The translations under genes and the position numbers were made by a program. This document shows, piece after piece, positions 7,312-15,054 of a stretch of DNA of 64,000 nucleotides. Origin of the DNA: Azospirillaceae bacterium (lineage in GTDB: Bacteria; Pseudomonadota; Alphaproteobacteria; Azospirillales; Azospirillaceae); the NCBI GenBank assembly GCA_028283825.1, contig JAPWJW010000003.1, forward strand, positions 434,001 to 498,000, read 5' to 3'. Positions within the stretch are counted from its first letter, which is position 1, and every line of letters begins with the position of its first letter. Under the pieces are notes generated by a model. It was not told the DNA's origin. It worked only from the letters and a program-made list of their open reading frames with translations, and did no database searches.

Positions 7312-8439
7312 TCAAGCCGTGGCGGCGCCGAACACGCGACAGAAGTTGCCGCCGCCGATCTTGCCGATCTCCTCGGCGTTGAACCCCACCTTCAGCAGGG
7401 CGTCGGCCACGGCGTAAAAAAAGCCGGCCTTCATGTCCGGCCAGATGTGGTTGGTGCCCTGGCCGCCGTTGCCGGTGCCGGGGATCAGCTTGGTGTCCGT
7501 GCCGATGCAGACATGGTCGATGCCGATGGCGTCCACCATGGCGCGGATGTTCCGGGCGTACTCCGGCACCGACGCTGCCAGATGGTTCCACACCCCGACC
7601 ACGCCGCCGGCATCCGCGACCGCGCGGGCATGGTCGGGGCTCAGCAACCGGGAGCGCATCATGGCCGCCATCTTGGCGTCACCGCCCAGTTGGGTATCGA
7701 GCCCGGTGTGGGAGAACACCACCGGCTTGGTCGTCACCTTAAGGGCGCCGGCCACCGTTTCGGCGCTGCAATGCGCCAGGTCGATCAGGATGCCCAGGCG
7801 GTTGCATTCGCGGATCACGTCGGCGCCCAGCGGGGTCAGCCCCCCGAACTTGGGCGGGTTGGTGTAGACATCGCCCAGCGGCGGGTTGGCGTCGCTGTCG
7901 TGCAGCAGGCCGAACAGCCGCAGGCCCCGGCCATGGGCCTCGGCCACCCGTTCCACCTTGCCGTCCAGGAAGTGCGCGCCCTCCACCGACTGCACGACGG
8001 TGGGCTGCCCCTGGGCGTGGGCGGCGCGCAGATCCGCCAGGGTCAGGGACCGCGTCATGCCGTTGTGCGACAGCTGCGCGTCCATGGCGGTCAGCCCGTT
8101 GATGAAACGGTCATAGGCCTGGCCCGGCTGGATGATGGACTGGTAGTCCAGGGCGAAGGTCATGCCGATGGCCGACAGGCCGGACCGTTTCATCTCCCCC
8201 GCCAGATCCAGGTCGCGGCCGGGCTGTTCCGCTGCGGTCAGCGGCACGTCGACATGGTTGTGCGTGTCGATGGCGATGGTGCCCCGCACGATCTCCGCCA
8301 CCCGGGGATCGATTTCCTCGGCCGCCCAGGCCGGCGTTGCCGGCCGCATCAGGGCGATACCGGCTACGGCGGAGAGGCCGGCGAGGATTTGGCGCCTGCC
8401 CAGGATGGGGGAATGGCCGATTTGAGGGGCTGGTTTCAT
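7312..8439 (-). CDS. Membrane dipeptidase (peptidase M19 / renal dipeptidase family), Tat-exported
   Basis: 375 residues. The N-terminus LGRRQILAGLSAVAGIAL...PAWAA is a twin-arginine-like signal, so the mature enzyme is probably periplasmic. The M19 metal-site segments are visible: IDTHNHVDVP (about residues 58-66), VEGAHFLDG, LIDLAHCSAETV, VVFSHTGLDTQLGGD and CIGTDTKLIPG. The first motif is His-Asn-His where most M19 enzymes have His-x-Asp. Family members cleave dipeptides or related amides with two zinc ions. It is a single leftward gene between a convergent SDR gene and a tRNA gene. Confidence 0.88.
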   Translation of the reverse strand: MKPAPQIGHSPILGRRQILAGLSAVAGIALMRPATPAWAAEEIDPRVAEIVRGTIAIDTHNHVDVPLTAAEQPGRDLDLAGEMKRSGLSAIGMTFALDYQSIIQPGQAYDRFINGLTAMDAQLSHNGMTRSLTLADLRAAHAQGQPTVVQSVEGAHFLDGKVERVAEAHGRGLRLFGLLHDSDANPPLGDVYTNPPKFGGLTPLGADVIRECNRLGILIDLAHCSAETVAGALKVTTKPVVFSHTGLDTQLGGDAKMAAMMRSRLLSPDHARAVADAGGVVGVWNHLAASVPEYARNIRAMVDAIGIDHVCIGTDTKLIPGTGNGGQGTNHIWPDMKAGFFYAVADALLKVGFNAEEIGKIGGGNFCRVFGAATA

Positions 8440-8677
8440 TATCTGTTCTTCCTTCTGCCTGGCGGCTTTCCATCCAAGGGATGGCCGCCTTCGTCAGCCT
8501 TCGCATTGCAAAAGACTAACGCTCAAGGTGGCGGGGAACAGGCGGAATTTCGGGAAATGCCAGCTACGCCGCCGCAACGGGTTGAAACAGGCAAAAGGAC
8601 ATGCGGCCGTCCTCACAGGCGGCGGCGGTGCGGGGAATCGCCCGAGGGAGATTGACGCTGCGCTGATACAGCGGAAA

Positions 8678-8767
8678 TGGCGGAAGAGGTGGGATTCGAA
8701 CCCACGGAAGGCTTGCACCTTCGACGGTTTTCAAGACCGTTGCCTTAAACCACTCGGCCACTCTTCC
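8678..8767 (-). tRNA. tRNA-Ser (anticodon UGA)
   Basis: Read on the minus strand, a 90-base cloverleaf starts GGAAGAG at 8767 and ends CTCTTCC-G-CCA at 8678 with an encoded CCA. The anticodon loop is CTTGAAA (anticodon TGA), the T-loop is GGTTCGAATCC, and a long variable arm typical of class II serine tRNAs is present. Confidence 0.96.
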
Positions 8768-8954
8768 GACTTCATCGCGCCCGCCGCTCCACATATCCGG
8801 TCGGGGCACCCCAGATCAAGTGTGATTGGAGGGGGCGTCTTGCACGTCCGCCCCGTCGCGGCTAAAGTCGGCTTCGATCACAGCGACAGGATTAGGCACA
8901 TGGATTTCAACCCGACCGCGACGCCGCTTCGTTCCGTCCTCGGGGAAATCCATC

Positions 8955-10535
8955 ATGCCTGCCACCATCACCCTGTCCGATCTCAGCTGGTCCACGCCTG
9001 ACGGCCGGCCGCTTTTCTCCCATCTCTCCCTGACATTCGGGCCTGTGCGCACCGGCCTGATCGGCCGTAACGGCGCTGGCAAAAGCACGTTGCTGGCACT
9101 GATGGCCGGCAGCCTGCCACCGCAAGCGGGTGCCGTGGCGGCCACCGGCCGCCTAGGGGTGATGCGCCAGGCGATGCCGGGTGAACCCGATGCGACGGTG
9201 GCCGACCTGTTCGGTGTCACGGATGCCTTGGCCCTGTTGCGCCGGGCCGAGGCCGGCTTGGCCACGGCCGATGATTTGGCGGCGGCCGACTGGACGCTGG
9301 AGGCGCGGCTGTCGTCCGCCCTGGCGCGGTTGCGCCTGGACGTGGCGCCGGAAACGCCGCTGGCGGCGCTATCGGGCGGACAGCGGACGCGCGCCGCCCT
9401 GGCGGCCCTGCTGTTCGCGGAACCTGACTTCCTGTTGCTGGACGAACCCACCAACAATCTGGACCGCGCGGGCCGCCAGGCGGTGCTGGACGTGCTGGCC
9501 GGCTGGACGGGGGGTGCTGTCATCGCCAGCCATGACCGTGAACTGCTGGGGGCGGTGGACGCCATCGTGGAACTGACCACGCTGGGCGCCACGGTCTATG
9601 GCGGGAACTGGGCCCACTATCGCGAGCGCCGGGCGCTGGATTTGGCCGCAGCACAGCATGACCTGGCCGAGGCTGAAAAGCGGGTGGCCGACGCGGCGCG
9701 CGATGCCCAGGAATCCTTGGAACGCCAGGCTCGCCGCGACGCTGCCGGTCGCCGCCATGGGGCCGCGGGCGGTATGCCGCGCATCCTGCTGGGTCGGCGG
9801 CAGGAGCAGGGGGAGCGTACCGGCGGCGCCAACGCCCGCCTGGCCGACGACCGCCGGACGCAGGCGGCCGAAACCGTGACGGCAGCGCGGGCGCGGGTGG
9901 AGGTCTTGGCACCGTTGTCCATCACCCTGGCGCCCACCGGCCTGCCGCCGCACAAGACCGTGCTGCGGCTGGAGGGTGTGACGGCGGGGCATGAACCGGG
10001 CCGCCCCGTCATCCGTGATTTCTCGCTGAACATGACCGGGCCGGAACGCATCGCCGTCACCGGCCCCAACGGTGCCGGCAAGTCCACGCTGCTGGCGCTG
10101 GTCACCGGCGGCCTGGCCCCCTGGGCCGGCCAGGTGCGCCTGCTGGCGCCGCATGTGCTGCTGGACCAGCAGGCGGCGTTGCTGGAAGCAGGCGCCACCA
10201 TCCGTGACAACTTCCGCCGCCTGAATCCGGCGGAGGATGAGAACACCTGCCGTGCCGCGCTGGCCCGCTTCCGGTTTCGCGCCGACGCCGGGCTACGAAC
10301 GGTTGCCGGCCTCAGCGGTGGTGAGCGCGTGCGTGCCGGTCTGGCCTGTGTGCTGGGTGGCAGGGCGACGCCGCCCCTGCTGATCCTGGATGAGCCCACC
10401 AACCATTTGGACATCGCCGCCATCGAGGTGATGGAGGCGGCCTTGCGCGCCTATGACGGCGCGCTGCTGGTGGTCAGCCACGACGATGCCTTCCTGGAGG
10501 CCATCGGCATCACCCGGCGGGTGGCGTTGGGGTAA
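8955..10535 (+). CDS. ABC-F family ATPase (translation-associated)
   Basis: 526 residues from ATG 8955 (MPATITLSDLSW). Two ATP-binding cassettes without membrane segments: Walker A GRNGAGKST at 37-45, signature LSGGQRTRAALA, Walker B FLLLDEPTNNLD; then a charged linker (EAEKRVADAARDAQ, ERQARRDAAGRR), Walker A GPNGAGKST, signature LSGGERVRAGLA and Walker B LLILDEPTNHLD. ABC-F proteins act at the ribosomal E site, in translation quality control or antibiotic protection; which applies here is not visible. Earlier in-frame starts (from 8826) lack ABC-F similarity. Confidence 0.9.
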   Translation: MPATITLSDLSWSTPDGRPLFSHLSLTFGPVRTGLIGRNGAGKSTLLALMAGSLPPQAGAVAATGRLGVMRQAMPGEPDATVADLFGVTDALALLRRAEAGLATADDLAAADWTLEARLSSALARLRLDVAPETPLAALSGGQRTRAALAALLFAEPDFLLLDEPTNNLDRAGRQAVLDVLAGWTGGAVIASHDRELLGAVDAIVELTTLGATVYGGNWAHYRERRALDLAAAQHDLAEAEKRVADAARDAQESLERQARRDAAGRRHGAAGGMPRILLGRRQEQGERTGGANARLADDRRTQAAETVTAARARVEVLAPLSITLAPTGLPPHKTVLRLEGVTAGHEPGRPVIRDFSLNMTGPERIAVTGPNGAGKSTLLALVTGGLAPWAGQVRLLAPHVLLDQQAALLEAGATIRDNFRRLNPAEDENTCRAALARFRFRADAGLRTVAGLSGGERVRAGLACVLGGRATPPLLILDEPTNHLDIAAIEVMEAALRAYDGALLVVSHDDAFLEAIGITRRVALG

Positions 10536-10587
10536 GCGCGGCGGTTCGGATCAGAGGGGTGGCTGGCCGCGTGCGTCGATGTGCCGA

Positions 10588-10902
10588 TTACGGTCCGAAA
10601 TCCTCGCGGAAGCGCTCAATGCGATGCATCCGTTCATGCAAGATCGTGATGATGCCGATATCGCCGTTCGACAGCCTGCGCCAATAAACGAAGTGATGTT
10701 CATGGCGGAAGAAATAACCATCCACGCCAAAGTCGGCAGGGATGGGGCGCGATCTCACCCCATGGTCCGCGATGCGATTGAAGGCGTCGAACAGGCCGGT
10801 GATATATCGGTTCGCTTGCTCAGTTCCCCAGCGATCCCGCGTATAACGATAAACCTCGTCCAGGCGATGGCCAGCCGCCTCGTTAATGCGCACGGTTGTC
10901 AT
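10588..10902 (-). CDS. ParE/RelE-family toxin
   Basis: 104 residues with the ParE/RelE plasmid-stabilisation fold: RLDEVYRYTRDRWGTEQANRYITGL near the start, then RSRPIPADFGVDGYFFRHEHHFVYWRR and the C-terminal IGIITILHERMH. ParE-type toxins poison gyrase and RelE types cleave mRNA; the subtype cannot be fixed from sequence. It lies 5 bases downstream of its antitoxin gene, the normal order for parDE. The pair sits beside a truncated alpha/beta hydrolase gene. Confidence 0.88.
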   Translation of the reverse strand: MTTVRINEAAGHRLDEVYRYTRDRWGTEQANRYITGLFDAFNRIADHGVRSRPIPADFGVDGYFFRHEHHFVYWRRLSNGDIGIITILHERMHRIERFREDFGP

Positions 10903-10907
10903 GCGCC

Positions 10908-11162
10908 TTAACCCCGATTGCGTCTGATGATCTCGTCTGCGGCCAGGGGATGGTAAGAGGACTCAGGCGCCTGGAAGGCATGCTGGAGTTCCGCTTTCAG
11001 TCGGTCAAACGTTTCCCGCTCCACCCGCTCCTTGTCTCGGCGGATGAGGTCGCGAATGTACTCGCTGATATTTTCGTACGCGCCGTCTTCACCCGTGTTG
11101 GTCGCGACGAAGTCGCTCAACACGCCGCTTAGGCGGACCGTCATTGTCGTTGTTCGGGACAT
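10908..11162 (-). CDS. ParD-like antitoxin (ribbon-helix-helix)
   Basis: 84 residues from ATG 11162 (MSRTTTMTVRLSG); an upstream in-frame start at 11180 would add six residues. The N-terminal TMTVRLSGVLSDFV and YENISEYIRDLIRRD are the strand and helices of a CopG/ParD ribbon-helix-helix DNA-binding domain, and the acidic C-terminus would cover the toxin. A CATCTT/AAGATG dyad just upstream (11185-11207) is a likely autoregulatory operator. Confidence 0.87.
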   Translation of the reverse strand: MSRTTTMTVRLSGVLSDFVATNTGEDGAYENISEYIRDLIRRDKERVERETFDRLKAELQHAFQAPESSYHPLAADEIIRRNRG

Positions 11163-11184
11163 GGGCGATTCCTGGCGCAAGAAG

Positions 11185-11207
11185 CATCTTCAATATAATC
11201 AAAGATG
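11185..11207. promoter_or_regulatory. Inverted repeat upstream of parD, probable operator
   Basis: CATCTT and AAGATG arms separated by 11 AT-rich bases, 22 bases upstream of the antitoxin ATG. This is where ParD-type antitoxins usually bind to repress their own operon. Confidence 0.5.
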
Positions 11208-11208
11208 A

Positions 11209-11346
11209 ATACGGGGCAAGTCGCTGTTCAGTACGTTGTTCCCATCCGCCCCTGTCCACCGTCTGCCCGGCGTCGGTCACTATAGTTTGGAAGATGCGCC
11301 CGACACCATCGCCGGCTTGATCGCGGATTTCCTGCGTCAGTCGTAA
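11209..11346 (+). pseudogene. 3' remnant of an alpha/beta-hydrolase gene
   Basis: The forward frame open from 11209 to the TAA at 11344-11346 encodes about 45 residues ending HRLPGVGHYSLEDAP, then DTIAGLIADFLRQS. This is the typical C-terminus of an alpha/beta-fold hydrolase, where the His of GVGHY is the catalytic histidine. There is no start codon, a stop lies immediately upstream (11206) and no 5' part exists before it, where the parDE genes now sit. The gene was therefore probably truncated by the arrival of parDE or by a deletion. It overlaps the end of the lactonase gene on the other strand by 10 bases. Confidence 0.65.
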
Positions 11347-12128
11347 TAGCCCGGCGCCAGCCTGAAGCGGGGCCAGACATCGGGGTCGTGCCCTGGCACC
11401 AGGGTGGCGCCGGTGCGCTCCATCACGGCGTGTAGTTTGCGGACGGAGCGCACGGTGTCCACCGCCGACGCCAGGAAGCCCGGCAGCGCTTTCTCATGCC
11501 AATGGTCCAAGGTGTAGACGGCGTCGACCGCCAGCAGGAAGGCGCCGCTGCGGGGCAGGGTGACCAGGAAGGATTGGTGGCCCACCGAATGGCCGGGGGT
11601 GAACACCAGGCGCAGGGTACCGTCGCCCAGCACGTCGTGGCCGTCCGTGGCTTCCCCCTCCAGAAAGCGCCAGTCCAGGTCGGGGCGGTCGAAGTCCCGC
11701 CGGGCATAGGCACCGGCGGCGAACCAATCGGGGGCGAAGGCGTATTCATGCTCCCGCCGCTGCACGATGTGGGTGGCGCCGGGGAAGCGGCCGATGGCGC
11801 CGGTGTGGTCGGAATGCAGGTGCGACAGCGCCACGTAACGGATGTCCGCCGGCGCCAAGCCTAAGGCTGCCAGCTGGGCGACGCAGCCCTGGGACGGCGT
11901 CATCACCGGCTGGTACTGGTCCACCGCGTCGCCCCAATAGGCGCGCGGGTTCGCCAACCCCTCGGCCGCCAAACCGCCGTCCAGAACGACGTTGCCCTGT
12001 GGGTGGGTAAGCAGGAACCAGGGCACCGGTATCTCATAACTGGCGCCATCGCCCTGGTTCATGCGGATGTCGTGCGCCTTGCAGCGCTGGGTGCCGGACT
12101 GGAACATGTAGAGGCGGATATCGCTCAT
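11337..12128 (-). CDS. Metallo-beta-lactamase-fold N-acyl-homoserine-lactonase-like hydrolase
   Basis: 263 residues. It carries the dizinc motif HLHSDHTG (H103, H105, D107, H108), with later ligands H180 or H184 (FTPGHSVGH), D202 (LAVDAVY) and H247 (VPGHDPD). Length and spacing fit the AttM/AiiB lactonase group, which opens the lactone ring of quorum-sensing AHLs; other lactone substrates are possible. It is cytoplasmic, with no signal peptide. It is divergent from a LysR regulator with a LysR-type box in between, which suggests inducible expression. Confidence 0.82.
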   Translation of the reverse strand: MSDIRLYMFQSGTQRCKAHDIRMNQGDGASYEIPVPWFLLTHPQGNVVLDGGLAAEGLANPRAYWGDAVDQYQPVMTPSQGCVAQLAALGLAPADIRYVALSHLHSDHTGAIGRFPGATHIVQRREHEYAFAPDWFAAGAYARRDFDRPDLDWRFLEGEATDGHDVLGDGTLRLVFTPGHSVGHQSFLVTLPRSGAFLLAVDAVYTLDHWHEKALPGFLASAVDTVRSVRKLHAVMERTGATLVPGHDPDVWPRFRLAPGYYD

Positions 12129-12218
12129 CGCTTTTCCTCAAGCGCAAGGGGGGGGCGGCGGCCCCCTGTTTCATCCATCGGCATTAGGGCCGGTAGATGG
12201 CTGAACCTGATTTCTTTC

Positions 12219-12233
12219 ATCGGGAAAACCGAT
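12219..12233. promoter_or_regulatory. LysR-type binding box (T-N11-A)
   Basis: ATCGG-GAAAA-CCGAT is a perfect 5-bp dyad with the T-N11-A spacing of LysR-family recognition sites. It lies between the leftward lactonase gene (start 12128) and the LysR gene (ATG 12246), directly upstream of the latter, which fits autorepression. Confidence 0.6.
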
Positions 12234-12245
12234 ATGATCGCGGCC

Positions 12246-13139
12246 ATGGATCTGTTGGCGGCGATGCGTGTCTATGTGCGGGTGGTGGAGCGGGGCAGCC
12301 TGTCGGCCGCCGCCCGCGACCTTGGCTTGGGCCAGCCGGCGGTCAGCGAGCGGATCGAGAAGCTGGAGGCCCATCTGGGCGCCCGGCTGCTCCGGCGGAG
12401 CACGCGTTCCCTGTCCATGACCGACGCCGGTGCCGCCTTTTATGAGCGCAGCCGCCAGGCGCTGGCGGCGGTGGCCGAGGCTGTGGCCGCGGTCGGCCAG
12501 GACGACCGGCCCTTGCGCGGCGCGCTGCGCATCGCGGCCCCTCATGGCGTGGGGGAGGTGCTGCTGCCACCCATCCTGCTGCGCTTGCGGGCCCTGCATC
12601 CGGACCTGGAGATCGACCTGGTGTTGAACGACCGGTTCGTCGATCCGGTGACGGAGGGCGTGGACGTCTCATTGCGACTTGGGGATGGCGGGGAGGGTGG
12701 CTTTGTCGCCAAGCCCCTGGGCCATGTCCGCCGCCAGCTGGTGGCGGCACCCGACTACATCGCCCGCCACGGGGCGCCGACGGTGCCGGCGGCCCTGGCC
12801 GATCATCCCTTCGTGCGGGTCAGCGGCCTGTTCGCCAGCGGCCGGCTGCCCCTGGTGGCACCGGACGGCAAGTCCGCCACCGCGCCCGTGCGCATCGTCA
12901 TGAGCCTTGGCCATTGGCGGCCGGTGCATGCCCTGCTGCTGGGCGGCGCCGGCATCGGCGTGCTGCAGGCGCCGGTGTGCGATGCCGACCTGGCGGCGGG
13001 CCGGCTGGTGCCGCTGCTGCCCGGTCATACGGTGCCGGGTTTCGACCTGCACGCGCTGTATCCGACCGCCCCGCACGTGCCGCCCAAGGTGCGCATGTTC
13101 CTGGGCCTGCTGGGGGACCAGTTGCCGGGTTTGCTCTAA
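12246..13139 (+). CDS. LysR-family transcriptional regulator
   Basis: 297 residues from ATG 12246 (MDLLAAMRVYVRVVE); an ATG at 12234 is possible but overlaps the candidate operator. It has an N-terminal winged helix (GSLSAAARDLGLGQPAVSERIEKLEAHLG, RSTRSLSMTDAG) and a periplasmic-binding-like effector domain of the CrgA/AaeR type (APHGVGEVLLPPILLRL, DVSLRLGDG). It is divergent from the AHL-lactonase-like gene and is its most likely regulator; whether it senses a lactone or a product is unknown. It ends 7 bases from the convergent gene. Confidence 0.9.
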   Translation: MDLLAAMRVYVRVVERGSLSAAARDLGLGQPAVSERIEKLEAHLGARLLRRSTRSLSMTDAGAAFYERSRQALAAVAEAVAAVGQDDRPLRGALRIAAPHGVGEVLLPPILLRLRALHPDLEIDLVLNDRFVDPVTEGVDVSLRLGDGGEGGFVAKPLGHVRRQLVAAPDYIARHGAPTVPAALADHPFVRVSGLFASGRLPLVAPDGKSATAPVRIVMSLGHWRPVHALLLGGAGIGVLQAPVCDADLAAGRLVPLLPGHTVPGFDLHALYPTAPHVPPKVRMFLGLLGDQLPGLL

Positions 13140-13146
13140 GCCCCCG

Positions 13147-13737
13147 TCAGGGCCGCAGGATTTCTACGACGCGGGCCACCAGCCGTTCCGCGTCCGGTCT
13201 GGTCAGCGCCAGATACGCCAGGCGACCATAAAGCGGCTCACCCGCCGCGCCGCCCAGGAATCCGGACAATGGGACGTCGGCCGTCAACTGGAAGAACGCC
13301 TGCGGACGGCTGAGGAAAGGCAGGCTGGCCTCCGCCAGCAGGGTGCCGAAGGGCGTCTTTTCGGCCAGCGCCTCCGCCGCCACGGCCGGGGGCAGGGCCG
13401 CCAGGTCCACGGTCAGCAGTCCCAGGGCCAGGGGGGCGCCGGTGGCGTGCGCCGCCAGGATGACCCGGCGGCGTAGTTGATCGGCGCCGGCATCCCGATC
13501 GCGGGTGCGCGCCTGGACATTGACGCTGACCGGGCCGCCGGCGTGGCGGGCCAGGGCGGCGGTCATGCCATCGATGTGGTCCAGGCGCGGGCGCACGACG
13601 GCGGGCAGGGCGTCGGCCGCCAGCCCAGCGAGGCGCGGGGCGGGGCATCCCAGGTCGGCGTAGGCCAGATCCAGCAGGGCCTGGGTCTCGGCAAGCGCGG
13701 GCGCAATCGGGGGCGATGAGGGGGCGAGGGCGAACAT
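13147..13737 (-). CDS. Chorismate-lyase-like (UbiC/DUF98-type) protein
   Basis: 196 residues from ATG 13737 (MFALAPSSPPIAP); a start at 13749 is also in frame. The pattern PVSVNVQARTRD, then RRRVILAAHATGAPLALGLLTVDLAALPP, TPFGTLLAEASLPF and QAFFQL follows the chorismate pyruvate-lyase fold: central Arg, 'LLPP' turn, 'PLG.LL' strand and a final FF..x segment. True UbiC makes 4-hydroxybenzoate for ubiquinone. Activity here is not certain. It is a single leftward gene between a LysR gene and rpsB. Confidence 0.5.
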   Translation of the reverse strand: MFALAPSSPPIAPALAETQALLDLAYADLGCPAPRLAGLAADALPAVVRPRLDHIDGMTAALARHAGGPVSVNVQARTRDRDAGADQLRRRVILAAHATGAPLALGLLTVDLAALPPAVAAEALAEKTPFGTLLAEASLPFLSRPQAFFQLTADVPLSGFLGGAAGEPLYGRLAYLALTRPDAERLVARVVEILRP

Positions 13738-13749
13738 GGGCCGCACCAT

Positions 13750-13996
13750 AGGCTTGGGGGCCCTGTGCTGCCAAGCGCCGGGCGCGGGGGACCCCATAGG
13801 TTGCCGCAAGGGACGGGGGCTGCTTCGGGGTTGAAATCGCCCCGGCGGCGGGGTATCACACCGCCCATCGTCAATCCCACACGTGGGCTTGCGGGGTGCC
13901 CCTATTATCAAGGGGGTGGTCCGCTTCCGGTGTTCCGGGTACCGCAAGGTCCGGGACATTGCCCACGGAGGCCAAACCGGAGAAAGGTTCCGTTTC
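13750..13996. other. Intergenic region and 5' leader of rpsB
   Basis: About 250 bases between the divergent chorismate-lyase-like gene and rpsB. It must contain the promoter of the ribosomal unit; I see no clear sigma-70 boxes and no coding sequence. An ACGGAGGCC near 13970 is a Shine-Dalgarno-like element, but it lies rather far from the rpsB ATG (13997); GGAGAAAGG at 13979-13987 is better placed. Confidence 0.4.
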
Positions 13997-14782
13997 ATGG
14001 CTATGCCCTCCTTTACCATGCGCCAGCTGCTGGAAGCCGGCGTGCATTTCGGTCACCACACCCGTCGCTGGAACCCGAAGATGGCCCCGTACATCTTCGG
14101 CGTGCGCAACGGCGTGCACATCATCGACCTGGAACAGTCGGTGCCCATGCTGCACCGCTCCATGCAGGCCGTGCGTGACGTGGTCGCCGGCGGTGGCCGC
14201 GTCCTGTTCGTCGGCACCAAGCGCCAGGCCCAGGAAAAGGTTGCCGAGGCTGCCGGCCGTTGCGGCCAGTACTACGTCAACCACCGCTGGCTGGGCGGCA
14301 TGCTGACCAACTGGAAGACCATCTCCCAGTCGATCAAGCGCCTGCGCGAGATGGATGAGCTGCTGGGCGGCCAGATCGCCGGCCTGACCAAGAAGGAACT
14401 GCTGAACCGCACGCGCGACCGCGACAAGCTGGAACGCGCCCTGGGCGGCATCAAGGAGATGGGCGGCCTGCCGGACATCCTGGTCATCATCGACACCAAC
14501 AAGGAGTCGCTGGCCGTTCAGGAAGCCAACAAGCTGGGCATCCCCGTGGTGGCCGTGCTGGACAGCAACAGCAACCCCGATGGCGTGACCTTCCCCATCC
14601 CCGGCAACGACGACGCCCTGCGCGCCATCGAGCTGTACTGCGAGCTGATCTCCGGCGCCGTGCTGGACGGTCTGCACGCTGAGATGGCCGCCTCGGGCAT
14701 CGACGTCGGCGCTTCGGAAGAAGCTCCGGTCGAAGAGATCCCGGCCGCCGAGGGCACGGAAGAAGTCGCCGCCGAGGCCTAA
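13997..14782 (+). CDS. rpsB: 30S ribosomal protein S2
   Basis: 261 residues from ATG 13997, the start that gives the family N-terminus [20 protein letters not shown]; the longer open frame upstream is leader. Family signatures include [36 protein letters not shown] and the second signature at [13 protein letters not shown]2 joins the 30S subunit late, on the platform side with S1. The acidic C-terminal tail ([16 protein letters not shown]) is common in alphaproteobacteria. It is the first gene of the rpsB-tsf-pyrH-frr block. Confidence 0.98.
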   Translation: MAMPSFTMRQLLEAGVHFGHHTRRWNPKMAPYIFGVRNGVHIIDLEQSVPMLHRSMQAVRDVVAGGGRVLFVGTKRQAQEKVAEAAGRCGQYYVNHRWLGGMLTNWKTISQSIKRLREMDELLGGQIAGLTKKELLNRTRDRDKLERALGGIKEMGGLPDILVIIDTNKESLAVQEANKLGIPVVAVLDSNSNPDGVTFPIPGNDDALRAIELYCELISGAVLDGLHAEMAASGIDVGASEEAPVEEIPAAEGTEEVAAEA

Positions 14783-14877
14783 GTCTATGGCTCTGCGGCC
14801 GGTCCGGTGTCCTGTTGGGATGCCGGGCCGGCCGCGTTGCTGTCCGGGGTTTGGGTTCCCAGGCCCCGGTGGACGGT

Positions 14878-14896
14878 CCGCCCCGCTTCGGGGCGG
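14878..14896 (+). terminator. GC hairpin between rpsB and tsf
   Basis: Perfect 7-bp stem CCGCCCC/GGGGCGG with a 5-base loop about 95 bases after the rpsB stop. No T-run follows, so it may be an attenuator or processing site rather than a full terminator. Confidence 0.4.
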
Positions 14897-14977
14897 CTGT
14901 CATATGGGTGGCCGCCTGATTGGTTGACCGATATCGGTTCGCCGGCCCGGCGCGATGTCGCCCCCGAATTCCCCCGT

Positions 14978-15031
14978 GCGGACGGATTTTACGTCCGCCG
15001 ACCAGAAATCCCCGGCGGACGACCGTCCGCC
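14978..15031 (+). promoter_or_regulatory. tsf leader with mutually exclusive hairpins
   Basis: Four arms alternate in complementarity. A is GCGGACG (14978-14984), B is CGTCCGCCG (14992-15000), C is CGGCGGACG (15013-15021) and D is GTCCGCC (15025-15031). A:B plus C:D form two hairpins, while B:C forms a 9-bp alternative. This is the architecture of an attenuator or switch. It ends 23 bases before the tsf ATG, just ahead of the Shine-Dalgarno GAGAGGCGAAG. A regulatory role is inference. Confidence 0.45.
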
Positions 15032-15054
15032 CTGATCTGATGAGAGAGGCGAAG

